From: an uncultured Lachnospiraceae bacterium
GTDB taxonomy: Bacteria > Bacillota > Clostridia > Lachnospirales > Lachnospiraceae
NCBI GenBank assembly: GCA_947384285.1
Contig: CANDGI010000007.1
Coordinates: forward strand, 43,514 to 107,513
Length of the DNA stretch: 64,000 nucleotides
Reading direction: 5' to 3'
Of this stretch, positions 8,775-17,408 are shown piece after piece. The translations under genes and the position numbers were made by a program. Each line of letters starts with the position of its first letter. Within the stretch, counting starts at the first letter, position 1. The notes beneath the pieces are model-generated. The model did not search any database. It saw nothing but the letters and a program-made list of their open reading frames with translations, and was not told where the DNA came from.

Positions 8775-9059
8775 TTATTTTTCCACGCCCACAATAACCA
8801 ATCTGCTGTCTGTGGCATGTCCGTTACAGGTAGAACGCATGACGAAGGATTCCCCTATGCAAGTTCACAGCCAGTATCATAAAGGCTGTTTTTCTCAATA
8901 AAGCCCGCATATTTTTGGAACTCCTGCTCATCATAATTGCAGAAATTATAGCAGCAGAAATTATAGCAGCAGAATTCCTGGTTCTCGGATATGTCCGTTA
9001 TGAATACCGCGGCAGCCCGGTATGTGGATTTTTCATAGATGGTATCAAATTCAAAATAA
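8775..9059 (-). pseudogene. Sortase B remnant, frameshifted and lacking its N-terminus
   Basis: Read on the minus strand, one frame gives YFEFDTIYEKSTYRAAAVF, then QEFQKYAGFIEKNSLYDTG, and stops. A neighbouring frame then gives GESFVMRSTCNGHATDSR followed by LVIVGVEK and TAA (8775-8777). These match the C-terminal half of class B sortases: the SLYDTG motif, the catalytic Cys in RSTC and the Arg in DSRLVIVG. The frameshift is at about 8850-8860. A 15-base in-frame duplication gives CCYNFCCYNF. No N-terminal half or start was found, so the gene is dead. Confidence 0.75.
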
Positions 9060-9215
9060 TGAAATGCCTCCCTCTTTGCTCCGGCGGCAAATCATCATAA
9101 GGCATTCCAAATAATGCTTCGCACCAGCCTTTCTCCTTAATGAAAGAGAATCCTGCTGTATTTCTTTCAAATCAAAGATTTTCAGGATGGAGATGGGGTT
9201 ATAATAAAATGTAAT
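9060..9215 (-). pseudogene. Degenerate coding fragment, family unknown
   Basis: A minus-strand frame reads NTAGFSFIKEKGWCEALFGM followed by PYDDLPPEQRGR, which looks protein-like but has no start and runs into a stop near the sortase remnant. It may be the end of another eroded gene. Low certainty. Confidence 0.3.
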
Positions 9216-9216
9216 A

Positions 9217-9954
9217 TCATTCATCCAGCAGTCTCCCCACCAGGATATCCCGATGGTTGATAAACATTTCCATAACCTGGTAGCTTTCCGTATCTTCATA
9301 GCCGCAGCGTTTCATTTCTCCGCCATCAAAAGAAATAATATCAGCTTGCGGCATGCCCAGGAGGATTGGGGAGTGGGAAGCCAGGATGAACTGGGAGCCG
9401 GCTTCTGCCATTTTGCTTATCTGTAAAAATAAGCTGAGCTGCCGCTGTGGCGACAATGCCGCTTCCGGTTCATCCATCAGATACAGCCCGGCTTCCTCAA
9501 AGGACTGGAAATAAGCCAGAAAGCTTTCCCCATGGGATTGCTCATGGAGAGATTTTCCCCCGTACCGGGCATAATAGATTTCTTTTGGCGTAACGTCCCG
9601 GTAATCTTCTGCTTTGCTTGCCACATTAAAGAAGCTTTCTGCCCGGAAAAAGTAATTGGACGCTGCCCTCCGGTATCCTTTGATTAAGCGGATGCCCCGG
9701 TTCAATTCAGAGACATCATCAAAGGTGCTGAAACGGTAGTTCAAATTTCCGCCTTCGGGGTTGAATCCATAGGCGGTGGCAATAGCCTCCAGCAAAGTGG
9801 ATTTACCCGTTCCATTTTCTCCTACAAAAATCGTAATATTTTTCTCAAATTCCAGGAAGTTTGTCTGCTGTAATGCAGGGATATCCCTTAGATAAGAGTC
9901 TTCGTCAATTTTGCTCCAGTCAATATGAAGGCTTTGGGTAAATTTATCATTCAT
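9217..9954 (-). CDS. AAA family ATPase (SMC/OLD-like, short)
   Basis: A 245-residue protein. Walker A is FVGENGTGKST (about residues 43-53), an ABC-type signature-like region is SHGESFLAYF, and Walker B is GLYLMDEPEAALSPQRQ, followed by QFILASHSPILLG with the switch His. This is the pattern of stand-alone AAA_15/AAA_21 ATPases related to RecF/OLD nucleases, but no nuclease (Toprim) domain is attached. No good Shine-Dalgarno sits at the normal distance; AAAGG lies about 16 bases upstream. It lies next to decayed genes and might be the survivor of an accessory module. Function unknown. Confidence 0.8.
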   Translation of the reverse strand: MNDKFTQSLHIDWSKIDEDSYLRDIPALQQTNFLEFEKNITIFVGENGTGKSTLLEAIATAYGFNPEGGNLNYRFSTFDDVSELNRGIRLIKGYRRAASNYFFRAESFFNVASKAEDYRDVTPKEIYYARYGGKSLHEQSHGESFLAYFQSFEEAGLYLMDEPEAALSPQRQLSLFLQISKMAEAGSQFILASHSPILLGMPQADIISFDGGEMKRCGYEDTESYQVMEMFINHRDILVGRLLDE

Positions 9955-10010
9955 AGGGGCGTCGGCCTTTCTTTGTCTTAGTTTTTGTAATCAGTGTAAT
10001 GGAAATAATA

Positions 10011-10142
10011 TTAAAAATCAATAGAATGATTGTTGTTTAGAATATCAATCATTTGTCTAGCTGTGATAATAAATGGTTTTTGAGGGAAGTGTTTTAAACT
10101 GCCAGTGATAAGATCCTTCAAAAGGAATCTTCCTTTTACGTA
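10011..10142 (-). pseudogene. Possible C-terminal remnant of a PIN-domain toxin
   Basis: A 44-codon minus-strand frame (LLKDLITGSLKHFPQKPFII then TARQMIDILNNNHSIDF) ends at TAA 10011-10013 and has a stop upstream at 10143-10145. The pattern of a buried Asp, then P-x-I-x-T-x-x-x-x-I/L resembles the end of VapC-like PIN proteins. No start or N-terminal half is present. Tentative. Confidence 0.3.
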
Positions 10143-10169
10143 CTACGGCCCGTGCAAACACATACATTT

Positions 10170-10197
10170 AGGTTCGAAAAGCCAATAAAAGGAACCT
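10170..10197 (+). promoter_or_regulatory. Inverted repeat covering the small ORF's ribosome binding site
   Basis: AGGTTC (10170-10175) and GAACCT (10192-10197) could pair across 16 bases. The right arm overlaps the AAAGGAA ribosome binding site of the GTG at 10201, so folding could limit translation. No T-run follows. Confidence 0.3.
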
Positions 10198-10200
10198 GAT

Positions 10201-10353
10201 GTGTTAAAAATAAAAATACCGAAAATTGGAAGAATCATTGTTGTATTTCCCAAGAATACATATTATAATTTTAAAGGTATTTCCGTTTATCTCATGGAAC
10301 ATTTGCTGTCCCAGCAGCATATCTGCGGATATAGAAAGGATTTGAGAGGATGA
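10201..10353 (+). CDS. Small hypothetical protein (50 aa) coupled to cysK
   Basis: GTG 10201, behind AAAGGAACC, opens a 50-codon frame: a basic start (MLKIKIPKIGRIIVVF), then PKNTYYNFKGISVYLMEHLL, ending CGYRKDLRG. Its TGA (10351-10353) overlaps the cysK ATG at 10350 as ATGA, a classic coupling arrangement. The family is not recognised. It could be a real small protein, a leader peptide, or the tail of a decayed gene. If translated, it would tie cysK expression to its own translation. Confidence 0.4.
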   Translation: MLKIKIPKIGRIIVVFPKNTYYNFKGISVYLMEHLLSQQHICGYRKDLRG

Positions 10354-11279
10354 TTTATAAAAATATATTAGAAGCAATGGGCAACACGCCCTTAATCCGC
10401 CTGAACCGTATGCCGGAGCCGGAAAGCGCCCAGGTATTGGTAAAATTTGAAGGATTAAATGTGGGAGGCTCCATTAAGACAAGAACCGCTTACAATATGA
10501 TTAAGGATGCAGAAGAAAAAGGCCTGATAAAGGAGGATACCATTATTGTGGAACCCACCAGCGGCAACCAGGGAATCGGCCTTGCGTTAGTAGGTGCTGT
10601 GAGGGGGTATCAGACGAAAATTATTATGCCGGATTCTGTCAGTGAGGAGCGGCGTAAGCTGGTGGAGCATTACGGTGCAGAGGTGGTTCTCATCCATGAT
10701 GCCGGGAATATCGGCGCATGCATTGAGGAATGCCTGCAGACGGCTCTTTCAATGGCAAAAAATGATTCCCGTGTTTTCGTCCCCCAGCAGTTTGAGAATC
10801 CGGCAAATCCAGCCGTGCACCGTTCCCAGACCGGATTGGAGATTTTAGAGCAGGTGGACGGCCCGATTCATGGATTCTGTTCCGGTATCGGCACAGGTGG
10901 CACGATTACCGGAGTAGGGGAAACCATAAAGGAGAAAAACCCTGAAATGGAAATCTGGGCTGTAGAGCCGGAACATGCGGCGATTCTATCCGGCGGATCC
11001 ATTGGAACCCATTTGCAGATGGGAATCGGGGATGGGCTGATTCCAGAAATTTTAAATCAGGAGATTTATGATGATGTTTGTATTATTACAGATGATGAAG
11101 CCCTTTCCACTTCCCAAAGGCTGGCAGCGGAGGAAGGCATCATGTGCGGAATTTCCAGCGGAACGAATGTGGCAGCTGCTTTAAAGCTGGCAAAAAAGCT
11201 TGGAAAAGGAAAAACGGTAGTCACCATCCTGCCGGACACCGCGGAGCGGTATTTTTCCACGCCGCTGTTTAAGCGCTAA
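10350..11279 (+). CDS. cysK: Cysteine synthase (O-acetylserine sulfhydrylase)
   Basis: This 309-residue fold-type II PLP enzyme makes cysteine from O-acetylserine and sulfide in the cytoplasm. The PLP lysine lies in NVGGSIKTR (about residues 37-45), where most homologues have NPGGSVKDR. The substrate loop is PTSGNQG, the phosphate cradle GIGTGGT, and the C-terminal motif GISSGTN followed by PDTAERYFST. Length and motif order are normal for CysK/CysM. The start overlaps the stop of the small ORF before it (ATGA). Its stop overlaps the stop of the convergent NlpC/P60 gene by three bases. No serine acetyltransferase gene is adjacent. Confidence 0.93.
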   Translation: MIYKNILEAMGNTPLIRLNRMPEPESAQVLVKFEGLNVGGSIKTRTAYNMIKDAEEKGLIKEDTIIVEPTSGNQGIGLALVGAVRGYQTKIIMPDSVSEERRKLVEHYGAEVVLIHDAGNIGACIEECLQTALSMAKNDSRVFVPQQFENPANPAVHRSQTGLEILEQVDGPIHGFCSGIGTGGTITGVGETIKEKNPEMEIWAVEPEHAAILSGGSIGTHLQMGIGDGLIPEILNQEIYDDVCIITDDEALSTSQRLAAEEGIMCGISSGTNVAAALKLAKKLGKGKTVVTILPDTAERYFSTPLFKR

Positions 11280-12190
11280 TTGCACGAATCCTGAAGTTTT
11301 TTAAACACACTCCCCACAGCATACAGACTGTCAGCCAGGTCTTTCCGGTAATCAGGATCCTGAGGGTTTAAGCTGTTTATGACGCACCCAAAGCTAGTGG
11401 GATTGCCGGTGGAGTGGATAAATTTCCCATTTCCTAAGTAAAGAGCAATGTGGCCTGGAAAATAAAGAAGATCTGCAGGCTGTACTTGGGAAAATGGTAT
11501 TTCCCGGACAGGATACCCATCCACGATAGCCGCGTCCCGGTAAATCAGGAATCCGCACATATAATAACTCATAAAGGTAAGGCCGGAACAGTCAATGCCT
11601 GCATGGGTTTTTCCGCCCCAGCGGTATTGGACGCCTAAATAGGATTTGGCATAACCAATAATGGCAGAACGGAGCTGCCGCTGAGCCTGCAGTCCGTCTA
11701 TAGCCTGAGAGGGATTCAGCAGGCATCGGCTGTTCCCCAAGGAAAGCCGCGTATTTATCATGCATTCCGATGGCAGCAGGGAAATTGAAGGGACATAACC
11801 GCAGATTTCCCCTGCTGTTCTTATTTTCTGCCATCCATGTTCAGGCTCTCCAATGGGAACCACTGTACTGCCCATAAAAAGCGTGGATAAGATTTCAGCC
11901 TGAACCTTCGGTTCTTTTAAAATATCCGTAATTCCTCTGCAAAGGATGGCAAGCCGGTTCTTGGTATGCTCCCAGGGATTCCAGCAGACATATTCCTCTG
12001 GCAGAATATCCCGCACATCCGAAGCATCCAGCCATCCATCATAGCCGTAATGCGTCGTAATCTGCAAAAATTCACCCTGTTGCTGCTGCACAACCACAGG
12101 CCACCCCGATAAAAGCTCATCAGAAATGCGTTTTTCTATGGGATTTTCATAAAGAAACGTATGAGAAGCAATAACAATGGCTGTATGCAT
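11276..12190 (-). CDS. NlpC/P60 family gamma-D-Glu-diamino acid endopeptidase
   Basis: A 304-residue protein from ATG 12190 behind AGGAGGAGG. A longer frame to 12316 reads into repeat copy B and is rejected. Two SH3-like segments (about 1-60 and 70-140) precede a C-terminal NlpC/P60 domain: Cys201 in GIDCSGL, His247 in PGHIALYLG and the third polar residue His259 in KFIHSTG. There is no signal peptide, which, with the architecture, suggests a YkfC-like enzyme that trims imported murein peptides in the cytoplasm. The adjacent M19 dipeptidase gene in the same orientation supports peptide recycling. Confidence 0.85.
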   Translation of the reverse strand: MHTAIVIASHTFLYENPIEKRISDELLSGWPVVVQQQQGEFLQITTHYGYDGWLDASDVRDILPEEYVCWNPWEHTKNRLAILCRGITDILKEPKVQAEILSTLFMGSTVVPIGEPEHGWQKIRTAGEICGYVPSISLLPSECMINTRLSLGNSRCLLNPSQAIDGLQAQRQLRSAIIGYAKSYLGVQYRWGGKTHAGIDCSGLTFMSYYMCGFLIYRDAAIVDGYPVREIPFSQVQPADLLYFPGHIALYLGNGKFIHSTGNPTSFGCVINSLNPQDPDYRKDLADSLYAVGSVFKKLQDSCN

Positions 12191-12221
12191 AAACCTCCTC
12201 CTGCGATTAGAAATATTCCAA

Positions 12222-12294
12222 GAGCAGACAATCAATATTTCGATACCCAGGAAAGGCAGGATGGCTCTTTCCGTCCGTATTCGTAATATTAAAA
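12222..12294. repeat. Dispersed palindromic repeat, copy B (internally deleted)
   Basis: This 73-base segment has the two outer flanks of copy A (GAGCAGACAATCAATATTT on one side, ATTCGTAATATTAAAA on the other) and one arm (GGCAGGATGGCTCTTT), but the loop and second arm are missing. It lies between the NlpC/P60 gene and the dipeptidase gene. Confidence 0.8.
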
Positions 12295-12327
12295 CTTCGC
12301 TGCAGCGCCGGAACATTTCTTATTTTT

Positions 12328-13302
12328 TTACAATAATTCCTTATAAAATGCCAATGCATTTTGATAAAAAATCTTATCAATCTCTCCTTCGTGGAATCCG
12401 CTTTTTTTCAATTCCTGTGCTAATAATTCCATATAGCCGCAGTTTTTCAATTCCAGATTGTTGTCCATTCCGTCAAAATCAGAACCAAGCCCAATACAGT
12501 CTATGCCGCCTACATTTGCAATATGCCGGATATGCAGCACAATATCGCTGACATTGCTGTAATAGCATCCCAGGACATTGGGTGTTGGGGAGAGGAAAGG
12601 CCCATAGTAGTTGGCGCCGATGACGCCGCCATGTTTTGCAATCCTGCGGATTAGCTCATCCGGCAGGTTGCGGCCCCGGTGGCAGAGGGAACGAGCATTG
12701 GAATGGCTTGCGCAGAACGGTTTCTTTGCAAGCCGGCATACATCCCGGATTCCAGCATCTGATAGGTGGGAGACATCGGGGATTATGCCTAAGTCCTCCA
12801 TTTTTTCCAGAAATTCCATGCCCAGGGAGGTCAGTCCTTGTGATTGTGACAGATGGGCGGCCACAGGCTCGCCGGGAAATCCCAGGCTGTTAGGGTAATT
12901 CCAGGTGAAAGTCATCATCCGTATGCCAAGCTGATAGAATTCCTCTAATTTTTCCAGGCTGCCCTCACAGGCGTCCCCTTCCTCTAAGGTCATCAAAGCA
13001 GACATTTTTCCTAGCTTCTGGTTGTGGGAAATCTCAGAATAAGTGGTAACCATTGTTATCATATCCTGGTTTTTCTCCATTTCTTCCTGGAAAATCTGAA
13101 TCTGCTGTTTACATTCTTCGTAAGGAGAGGAAGTTCCTTTCAAATCAAGAAACATGGCAAAATTCTGGAGCAGATAACCAGCGTTTTTCATTTTTTCCAA
13201 ATCAACCTGAAAATGGTTGCTGCGCAGTTTCACAGGCTTTCCCTGTTTCCGTTCTTCATAAATGCGGGAGATGGTGTCGCAGTGCATATCTATAATATTC
13301 AT
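12328..13302 (-). CDS. Membrane dipeptidase-type peptidase (M19)
   Basis: A 324-residue TIM-barrel metallopeptidase of the renal dipeptidase family. The N-terminal metal motif is IIDMHCDT, a metal-bridging Glu occurs in MTLEEGD, and metal or substrate histidines are in DVSHLSD and FCASHSNAR. A late Asp motif is GLGSDFDGMD. The start at 13302 has AAAGGAGG upstream. No signal peptide or membrane segment is seen. With the NlpC/P60 gene it would split dipeptides released from cell-wall peptides. Only repeat copy B lies between the two genes. Confidence 0.92.
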   Translation of the reverse strand: MNIIDMHCDTISRIYEERKQGKPVKLRSNHFQVDLEKMKNAGYLLQNFAMFLDLKGTSSPYEECKQQIQIFQEEMEKNQDMITMVTTYSEISHNQKLGKMSALMTLEEGDACEGSLEKLEEFYQLGIRMMTFTWNYPNSLGFPGEPVAAHLSQSQGLTSLGMEFLEKMEDLGIIPDVSHLSDAGIRDVCRLAKKPFCASHSNARSLCHRGRNLPDELIRRIAKHGGVIGANYYGPFLSPTPNVLGCYYSNVSDIVLHIRHIANVGGIDCIGLGSDFDGMDNNLELKNCGYMELLAQELKKSGFHEGEIDKIFYQNALAFYKELL

Positions 13303-13418
13303 AAATCATAGCCTCCTTTGGTTATAGTATACTATGAAAATAAATGGTTTCCTAGGAATTTTTTGAAGTATTTTCCAGATAAAGCTCGTTTTTTTCTTAG
13401 GATGGCAGTTTGCAAAAA

Positions 13419-13437
13419 GTAAGATATCTGTAAGATA
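13419..13437. promoter_or_regulatory. Direct repeats with 11-base period before the exporter operon
   Basis: GTAAGATA occurs at 13419-13426 and again at 13430-13437, an 11-base spacing typical of OmpR/PhoB-family response-regulator sites. It lies about 75-90 bases before the ABC ATPase start. The regulator is not encoded in this window. Confidence 0.4.
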
Positions 13438-13510
13438 AGGTTATATTTTTCTTAAGAAAAAGCTGTTAAACTGATAAAAAACAAAAATAACAAAGAAAGA
13501 AGGGCGCAGG

Positions 13511-14200
13511 TTGGAAACGTTAATCAAGGTTTTGGATATGTGTAAAATTTATAATCCCGGTGAAAATGAAGTGCGGGCACTGGATCATGTAAGCCTGGAA
13601 ATCAACAGGGGTGAGTTTGTGGCTATCATCGGCCACTCCGGATCCGGCAAATCTACATTGATGAATATGCTTGGATGCTTAGATGTCCCTACCTCTGGTT
13701 CTTATTATTTGAACGGGAAAGATGTCTCTATGATGAAGGATAATCAGCTGTCAGAAATACGGAATCAGGAAATTGGGTTTATTTTTCAGGGGTTTAACCT
13801 GATTGCGAACCTGAATGCCATTGAAAATGTAGAATTGCCTTTGATTTACCGTGGAATTGGAAAAAGGGAGAGACACAGGCTGGCAGAGGAAGCATTAAAA
13901 AAAGTAGGGCTGGAAAAGCGGATGGGGCACAGGCCTTCCGAAATGTCGGGTGGGCAGCAGCAAAGAGCTGCCATTGCCAGAGCAATTGCGGCAGAGCCGC
14001 CGGTGATTTTAGCAGATGAACCCACCGGAAATTTGGATTCTGCTTCCACCCAGGAGATTATGGAAATTTTAAAAGGATTGCACCGCGCTGGGAGAAGCGT
14101 TATCCTGATTACTCATGATAATGAAATTGCAGCTCAGGCAAAGCGTGTGGTGCGGATTTTGGACGGAAGGATTGTGGAAGATTATTATAACAGTGAATGA
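13511..14200 (+). CDS. MacB/LolD-like ABC transporter ATP-binding protein
   Basis: A 229-residue ATPase from a TTG start at 13511. Walker A is GHSGSGKST (about residues 40-48), the Q-loop IFQGFNLI, the signature MSGGQQQRAA, Walker B VILADEPTGNLDS and the H-loop LITHD. The LDVPTSGSYYLNGKDV and DEPTGNLDS wording is that of the MacB/LolD/FtsE clade, which drives mechanotransmission exporters and not substrate-translocating pores. It is followed by a membrane fusion protein and a MacB-type permease, completing a tripartite-style exporter. The ribosome binding site is weak (GAAGGGCGCAGG). Confidence 0.92.
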   Translation: METLIKVLDMCKIYNPGENEVRALDHVSLEINRGEFVAIIGHSGSGKSTLMNMLGCLDVPTSGSYYLNGKDVSMMKDNQLSEIRNQEIGFIFQGFNLIANLNAIENVELPLIYRGIGKRERHRLAEEALKKVGLEKRMGHRPSEMSGGQQQRAAIARAIAAEPPVILADEPTGNLDSASTQEIMEILKGLHRAGRSVILITHDNEIAAQAKRVVRILDGRIVEDYYNSE

Positions 14201-14277
14201 TTTGGCAGACATGCTTTAGTACTACAGCGAACTTTTTATGTATCGGGACGTGGACGGAAAGTCAGGAGGATTTGGTA

Positions 14278-15948
14278 ATGAAGAAGAAAAAAGTATGGAA
14301 AATTATAGTTTCCGCGGTAATCGTGATTGCAGTGATCGGCGCAGCGGCGCTAAACAATGCAAGGTCTGCTGGGGAAGCGGCAGGGGAGGCTATGAAGGTG
14401 GAAGCATTTACCGTGGAGACGGGGGATGTGTCAGAAACCATAGAAACCAATGGAACCGTGGTCAGCGGAGAGCAGAAGACCTTTTTTTCTCCGGTGAATG
14501 CCAAGGTGGAGACGGCAGATTTCCAAACCGGGGATATGGTGAAGGAAGGGCAGAAGTTAATCACCTTTGATTTAAAAGATTTGGAGGAGCAGAACCAGAA
14601 GGCGGAGCTTACGGTAAAGGCGAACCAGTTAGGCTATCAGGATTCTGTCAACAAATCAAATGAAGCGGCGGTAAAGCAAGCCCAGGCACAGGCAGCCGCC
14701 TCTTCCCTCCAGAACCAGGTAGATGCAAAGAAGCAGGAAATTGCGGATTTGACAGCTGCCATTGCCGGGGAAGCCCAGGCACAGGCGGCTGCCCAGCAGC
14801 AGGAACAGGAGAAGATCAACGCCCAGGTTAGTGAACTGCAAAAGGAGTTAAAGAAGGCGGAAAAGGCGTTGGAAAAATCCAAGGCGGCATACGAGAAAGC
14901 AGCCGCCCAGCAGCAGGAATCACAGGTGAATTTTGATGCGGCGGCAGCTTCCGGGAATGAGGAAACATTGGAGGAAACACGGGAAGCCCTGAATGCCGCC
15001 AATGAAGCGCTGGCAGAAGCAAAAGGGGATTTCGAGGCAGAACAGGAAATCGTAAATGGCCTGAATGCCCAGATTACAGCATTGCAGCCAGGGGCGGCGG
15101 AGATTGCAGCCAGTGATGCAGGCGGCGGGGAATTACAGCAGAGATTAGAAGCAGCCCAGGCAGAGCTGGCAAATCTACAGGCAAACCTGGAAGCGCAGAA
15201 ATCTATGGCGGAGGCTGACGCTGGAACCTTGAGCAGTGCGGCAAGGGCGCAGATGCAGACCAATAACAATCTTGCAGAGTTAGAGAGCAAATCCTTAGAG
15301 GAATTGATTTTGCAGGGCCAGCAGGGAATCTGTGCAGAGTTTAACGGGGTGATTTCTGATAATCAGGCACTGGAAGGGGCATCCGTATCCCAGGGAATGC
15401 AGCTTTTTACCTTGCAAAGCATTGATAATGTCAATGTGGAAGTGACTTTGTCGAAAAATGTATATGATAAAGTAAAAGAGGGGCAGAAGGCAGAAATTAC
15501 TTTTGCAGGCCAGACGTATCAGGGAACGGTTACAAGAATCAGCAGGATTGCCACAGGCGGCATGGCGGGTACCAACCAGGCGGCTGTAGCGGCGGCAGGA
15601 ATCCAGGCTTCGGTACATTTAGATAACCCGGATGACAACATCTTTCTGGGCGTAGATGCCAAAGTAAAAATTCTGGCAGCAGAGGCAAGAGATGTGGTGA
15701 TTCTTCCCATAGAGGCAGTGAATATCGGAAAAGACGGAACCTTCTGCTGGGTATGTGAGGATGGAGTTTTGGCAAAGCGAAGCATCAAGACGGGCGTAAC
15801 CTCGGATGAGTGTGCAGAAATTACAGAAGGGATTGGGGCAGGGGAGCAGGTGATTGCAGATCCGGGCAGCCATGAGGAGGGTGACAGCATTACCATCCGG
15901 GAAGCTGGCGGCATAGAAGATGAACCTGAAAAAAGCAGTGAAGAATAG
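14278..15948 (+). CDS. HlyD/MacA-like periplasmic-adaptor-type protein
   Basis: A 556-residue protein from ATG 14278 behind AGGAGG; the longer frame from 14197 has no site. One membrane anchor is at about residues 8-26. Next comes a lipoyl-like half (GDVSETIETNGTVVSGEQKT), then a very long Ala/Gln/Glu-rich coiled coil (about 110-350), the second lipoyl half, a beta-barrel domain (VEVTLSKNVYDKVKEGQKAE) and a C-terminal MacA-like domain (GKDGTFCWVCEDG). In a Gram-positive cell it probably bridges the permease to the cell wall or captures exported substrate. The final codons are duplicated downstream. Confidence 0.88.
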   Translation: MKKKKVWKIIVSAVIVIAVIGAAALNNARSAGEAAGEAMKVEAFTVETGDVSETIETNGTVVSGEQKTFFSPVNAKVETADFQTGDMVKEGQKLITFDLKDLEEQNQKAELTVKANQLGYQDSVNKSNEAAVKQAQAQAAASSLQNQVDAKKQEIADLTAAIAGEAQAQAAAQQQEQEKINAQVSELQKELKKAEKALEKSKAAYEKAAAQQQESQVNFDAAAASGNEETLEETREALNAANEALAEAKGDFEAEQEIVNGLNAQITALQPGAAEIAASDAGGGELQQRLEAAQAELANLQANLEAQKSMAEADAGTLSSAARAQMQTNNNLAELESKSLEELILQGQQGICAEFNGVISDNQALEGASVSQGMQLFTLQSIDNVNVEVTLSKNVYDKVKEGQKAEITFAGQTYQGTVTRISRIATGGMAGTNQAAVAAAGIQASVHLDNPDDNIFLGVDAKVKILAAEARDVVILPIEAVNIGKDGTFCWVCEDGVLAKRSIKTGVTSDECAEITEGIGAGEQVIADPGSHEEGDSITIREAGGIEDEPEKSSEE

Positions 15949-16034
15949 GCGGCTGGGATAAGCCGAAGATATTCAGTTCCATGGTGTGGCAAGGCGGCTG
16001 AAAAAGCAGTGAAAATTAGGCAGCCCAGACAAGG
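15931..16034. repeat. Direct duplication of the adaptor gene's 3' end
   Basis: The last codons and stop at about 15932-15966 (GAAAAAAGCAGTGAAGAATA then GGCGGCTGGGATAAG) recur at about 15998-16033 with changes (GAAAAAGCAGTGAAAATTA then GGCAGCCCAGACAAG). The offset is about 66 bases. It fills the gap before the permease gene. Confidence 0.85.
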
Positions 16035-16072
16035 GCGTATCAATCTGGATAGGGAAATCGCGAGGTGTATCT

Positions 16073-17308
16073 ATGGGTAATATGATGGAATATATAAAAA
16101 TGGCATTTAAAAATATTACTGCCAATAAGGGACGTTCTTTTCTGACCATGCTGGGCATTATTATTGGAATTGCTTCTGTTATCATGGTAATGTCGGTGGG
16201 AGACGGCACTGCCAACGCTATGAATTCGGAGGTGGCAGACCTTGGCACTGGGCAGATTAACGTATACTGCAGTGATGATTCAATCAACGCAGAGGCATGG
16301 ATTACGCCGGAGGATTTGCAGGCAGTCCGGGAAAGAATCGAGGGGGTGGATGGGGCAACGCCCAATGACGGTTCTTCTGGAAGCACGGTGACCGGAAAAG
16401 GGGAATTTGCGGTGCAGTTAAGCGGCGGAACGGAGGATATACAAAAATCCATGAATTATAATATGAAACGTGGCGCTTATTTTACCGGGGCAGATGTGGA
16501 GGAGGGAAACCGTGTCTGCGTGATTACAGACAATGACGCCAAGCGTCTGTTTGGCTCAGATGATGTGGTGGGCATGGACATTGAAGTGACGATAAATAAT
16601 ATCACTGGCAGCTACCGCATTGTGGGCGTGAACCAGCAGAAAGAAAACAGCGGATTTGTCAGCTATACCTATGAGGGAATGCCGGTGGCGCTGGAGGTGC
16701 CTTATACTTCTTTTGAGAGTTTTGGCTGGGAAAGCGATTCCTTCTACTCTGCTGTGGTGTTTGCCAATGATAAGGCCAGCGGGGAGGAAGTGGCAAGAGA
16801 TATCATCCACCTATTGGAAACCAGGCATCAGTGCGCAGGGGAAGATTATTATCAGATTCAGAGTTTCCAGGACATGGTGGCAGAATTAAACGGGATGCTG
16901 GCGATTGTAACAACATTTATTTCCTGTGTAGCTGCAATTTCTTTGATTGTAGGCGGTATCGGCGTGATGAACATTATGCTGGTGTCGGTAACGGAGCGCA
17001 CCAGGGAAATTGGAATCCGCAAATCCTTGGGCGCCAAAACCTCTTCTATTTTAATGCAGTTTTTAGCGGAAGCGGCAATCCTTACCATTGTAGGAGGGAT
17101 AATTGGGATTCTGCTGGGCTTGCTTGGAGCGGCAGGCGCCTGCAGCCTGATGAGCGCTTCCATGGGAAGCACGATACATCCAGGCATCAAGGCCAGCACA
17201 ATTTTGGGAGCAACGCTGTTTTCCTGCGGAATCGGGGTGTTTTTCGGAATTTACCCAGCCAGGAAGGCTGCAAAGCTAAGCCCCATCGAAGCGCTGCGGA
17301 GAAATTAA
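16073..17308 (+). CDS. MacB-like ABC transporter permease
   Basis: A 411-residue protein with the MacB topology. A first membrane segment lies at about residues 18-40 (SFLTMLGIIIGIASVIMVMS), followed by a large extracytoplasmic MacB_PCD domain (about 45-270). Three C-terminal membrane segments (FtsX domain) include AAISLIVGGIGVMNIMLVSV and AILTIVGGIIGILLGLLGA. The conserved ERTREIGIRKSLGAK loop that couples to the ATPase is present. It is the third gene of the exporter operon. Substrate unknown; antimicrobial peptide or toxin export is common in the family. Confidence 0.92.
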   Translation: MGNMMEYIKMAFKNITANKGRSFLTMLGIIIGIASVIMVMSVGDGTANAMNSEVADLGTGQINVYCSDDSINAEAWITPEDLQAVRERIEGVDGATPNDGSSGSTVTGKGEFAVQLSGGTEDIQKSMNYNMKRGAYFTGADVEEGNRVCVITDNDAKRLFGSDDVVGMDIEVTINNITGSYRIVGVNQQKENSGFVSYTYEGMPVALEVPYTSFESFGWESDSFYSAVVFANDKASGEEVARDIIHLLETRHQCAGEDYYQIQSFQDMVAELNGMLAIVTTFISCVAAISLIVGGIGVMNIMLVSVTERTREIGIRKSLGAKTSSILMQFLAEAAILTIVGGIIGILLGLLGAAGACSLMSASMGSTIHPGIKASTILGATLFSCGIGVFFGIYPARKAAKLSPIEALRRN

Positions 17309-17408
17309 AATAAGGCCGGGGAACAAAGCCCGCAGCGGCGATCAGTAACCCTGGCCAGGATGGGGCGGCTGGTAAATGGTTTTCTGCATATTTTCCTCAA
17401 AAGCTGTC

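Noticed and set aside
9955-10349. Riboswitch or T-box before cysK
   Set aside because: No T-box sequence, SAM-box or other known core was seen; only a small inverted repeat and the short ORF.
14637-15290. Long minus-strand ORF (217 aa)
   Set aside because: It mirrors the Ala/Gln-rich coiled coil of the adaptor gene; biased codons leave the opposite strand open. No ribosome binding site or family features.
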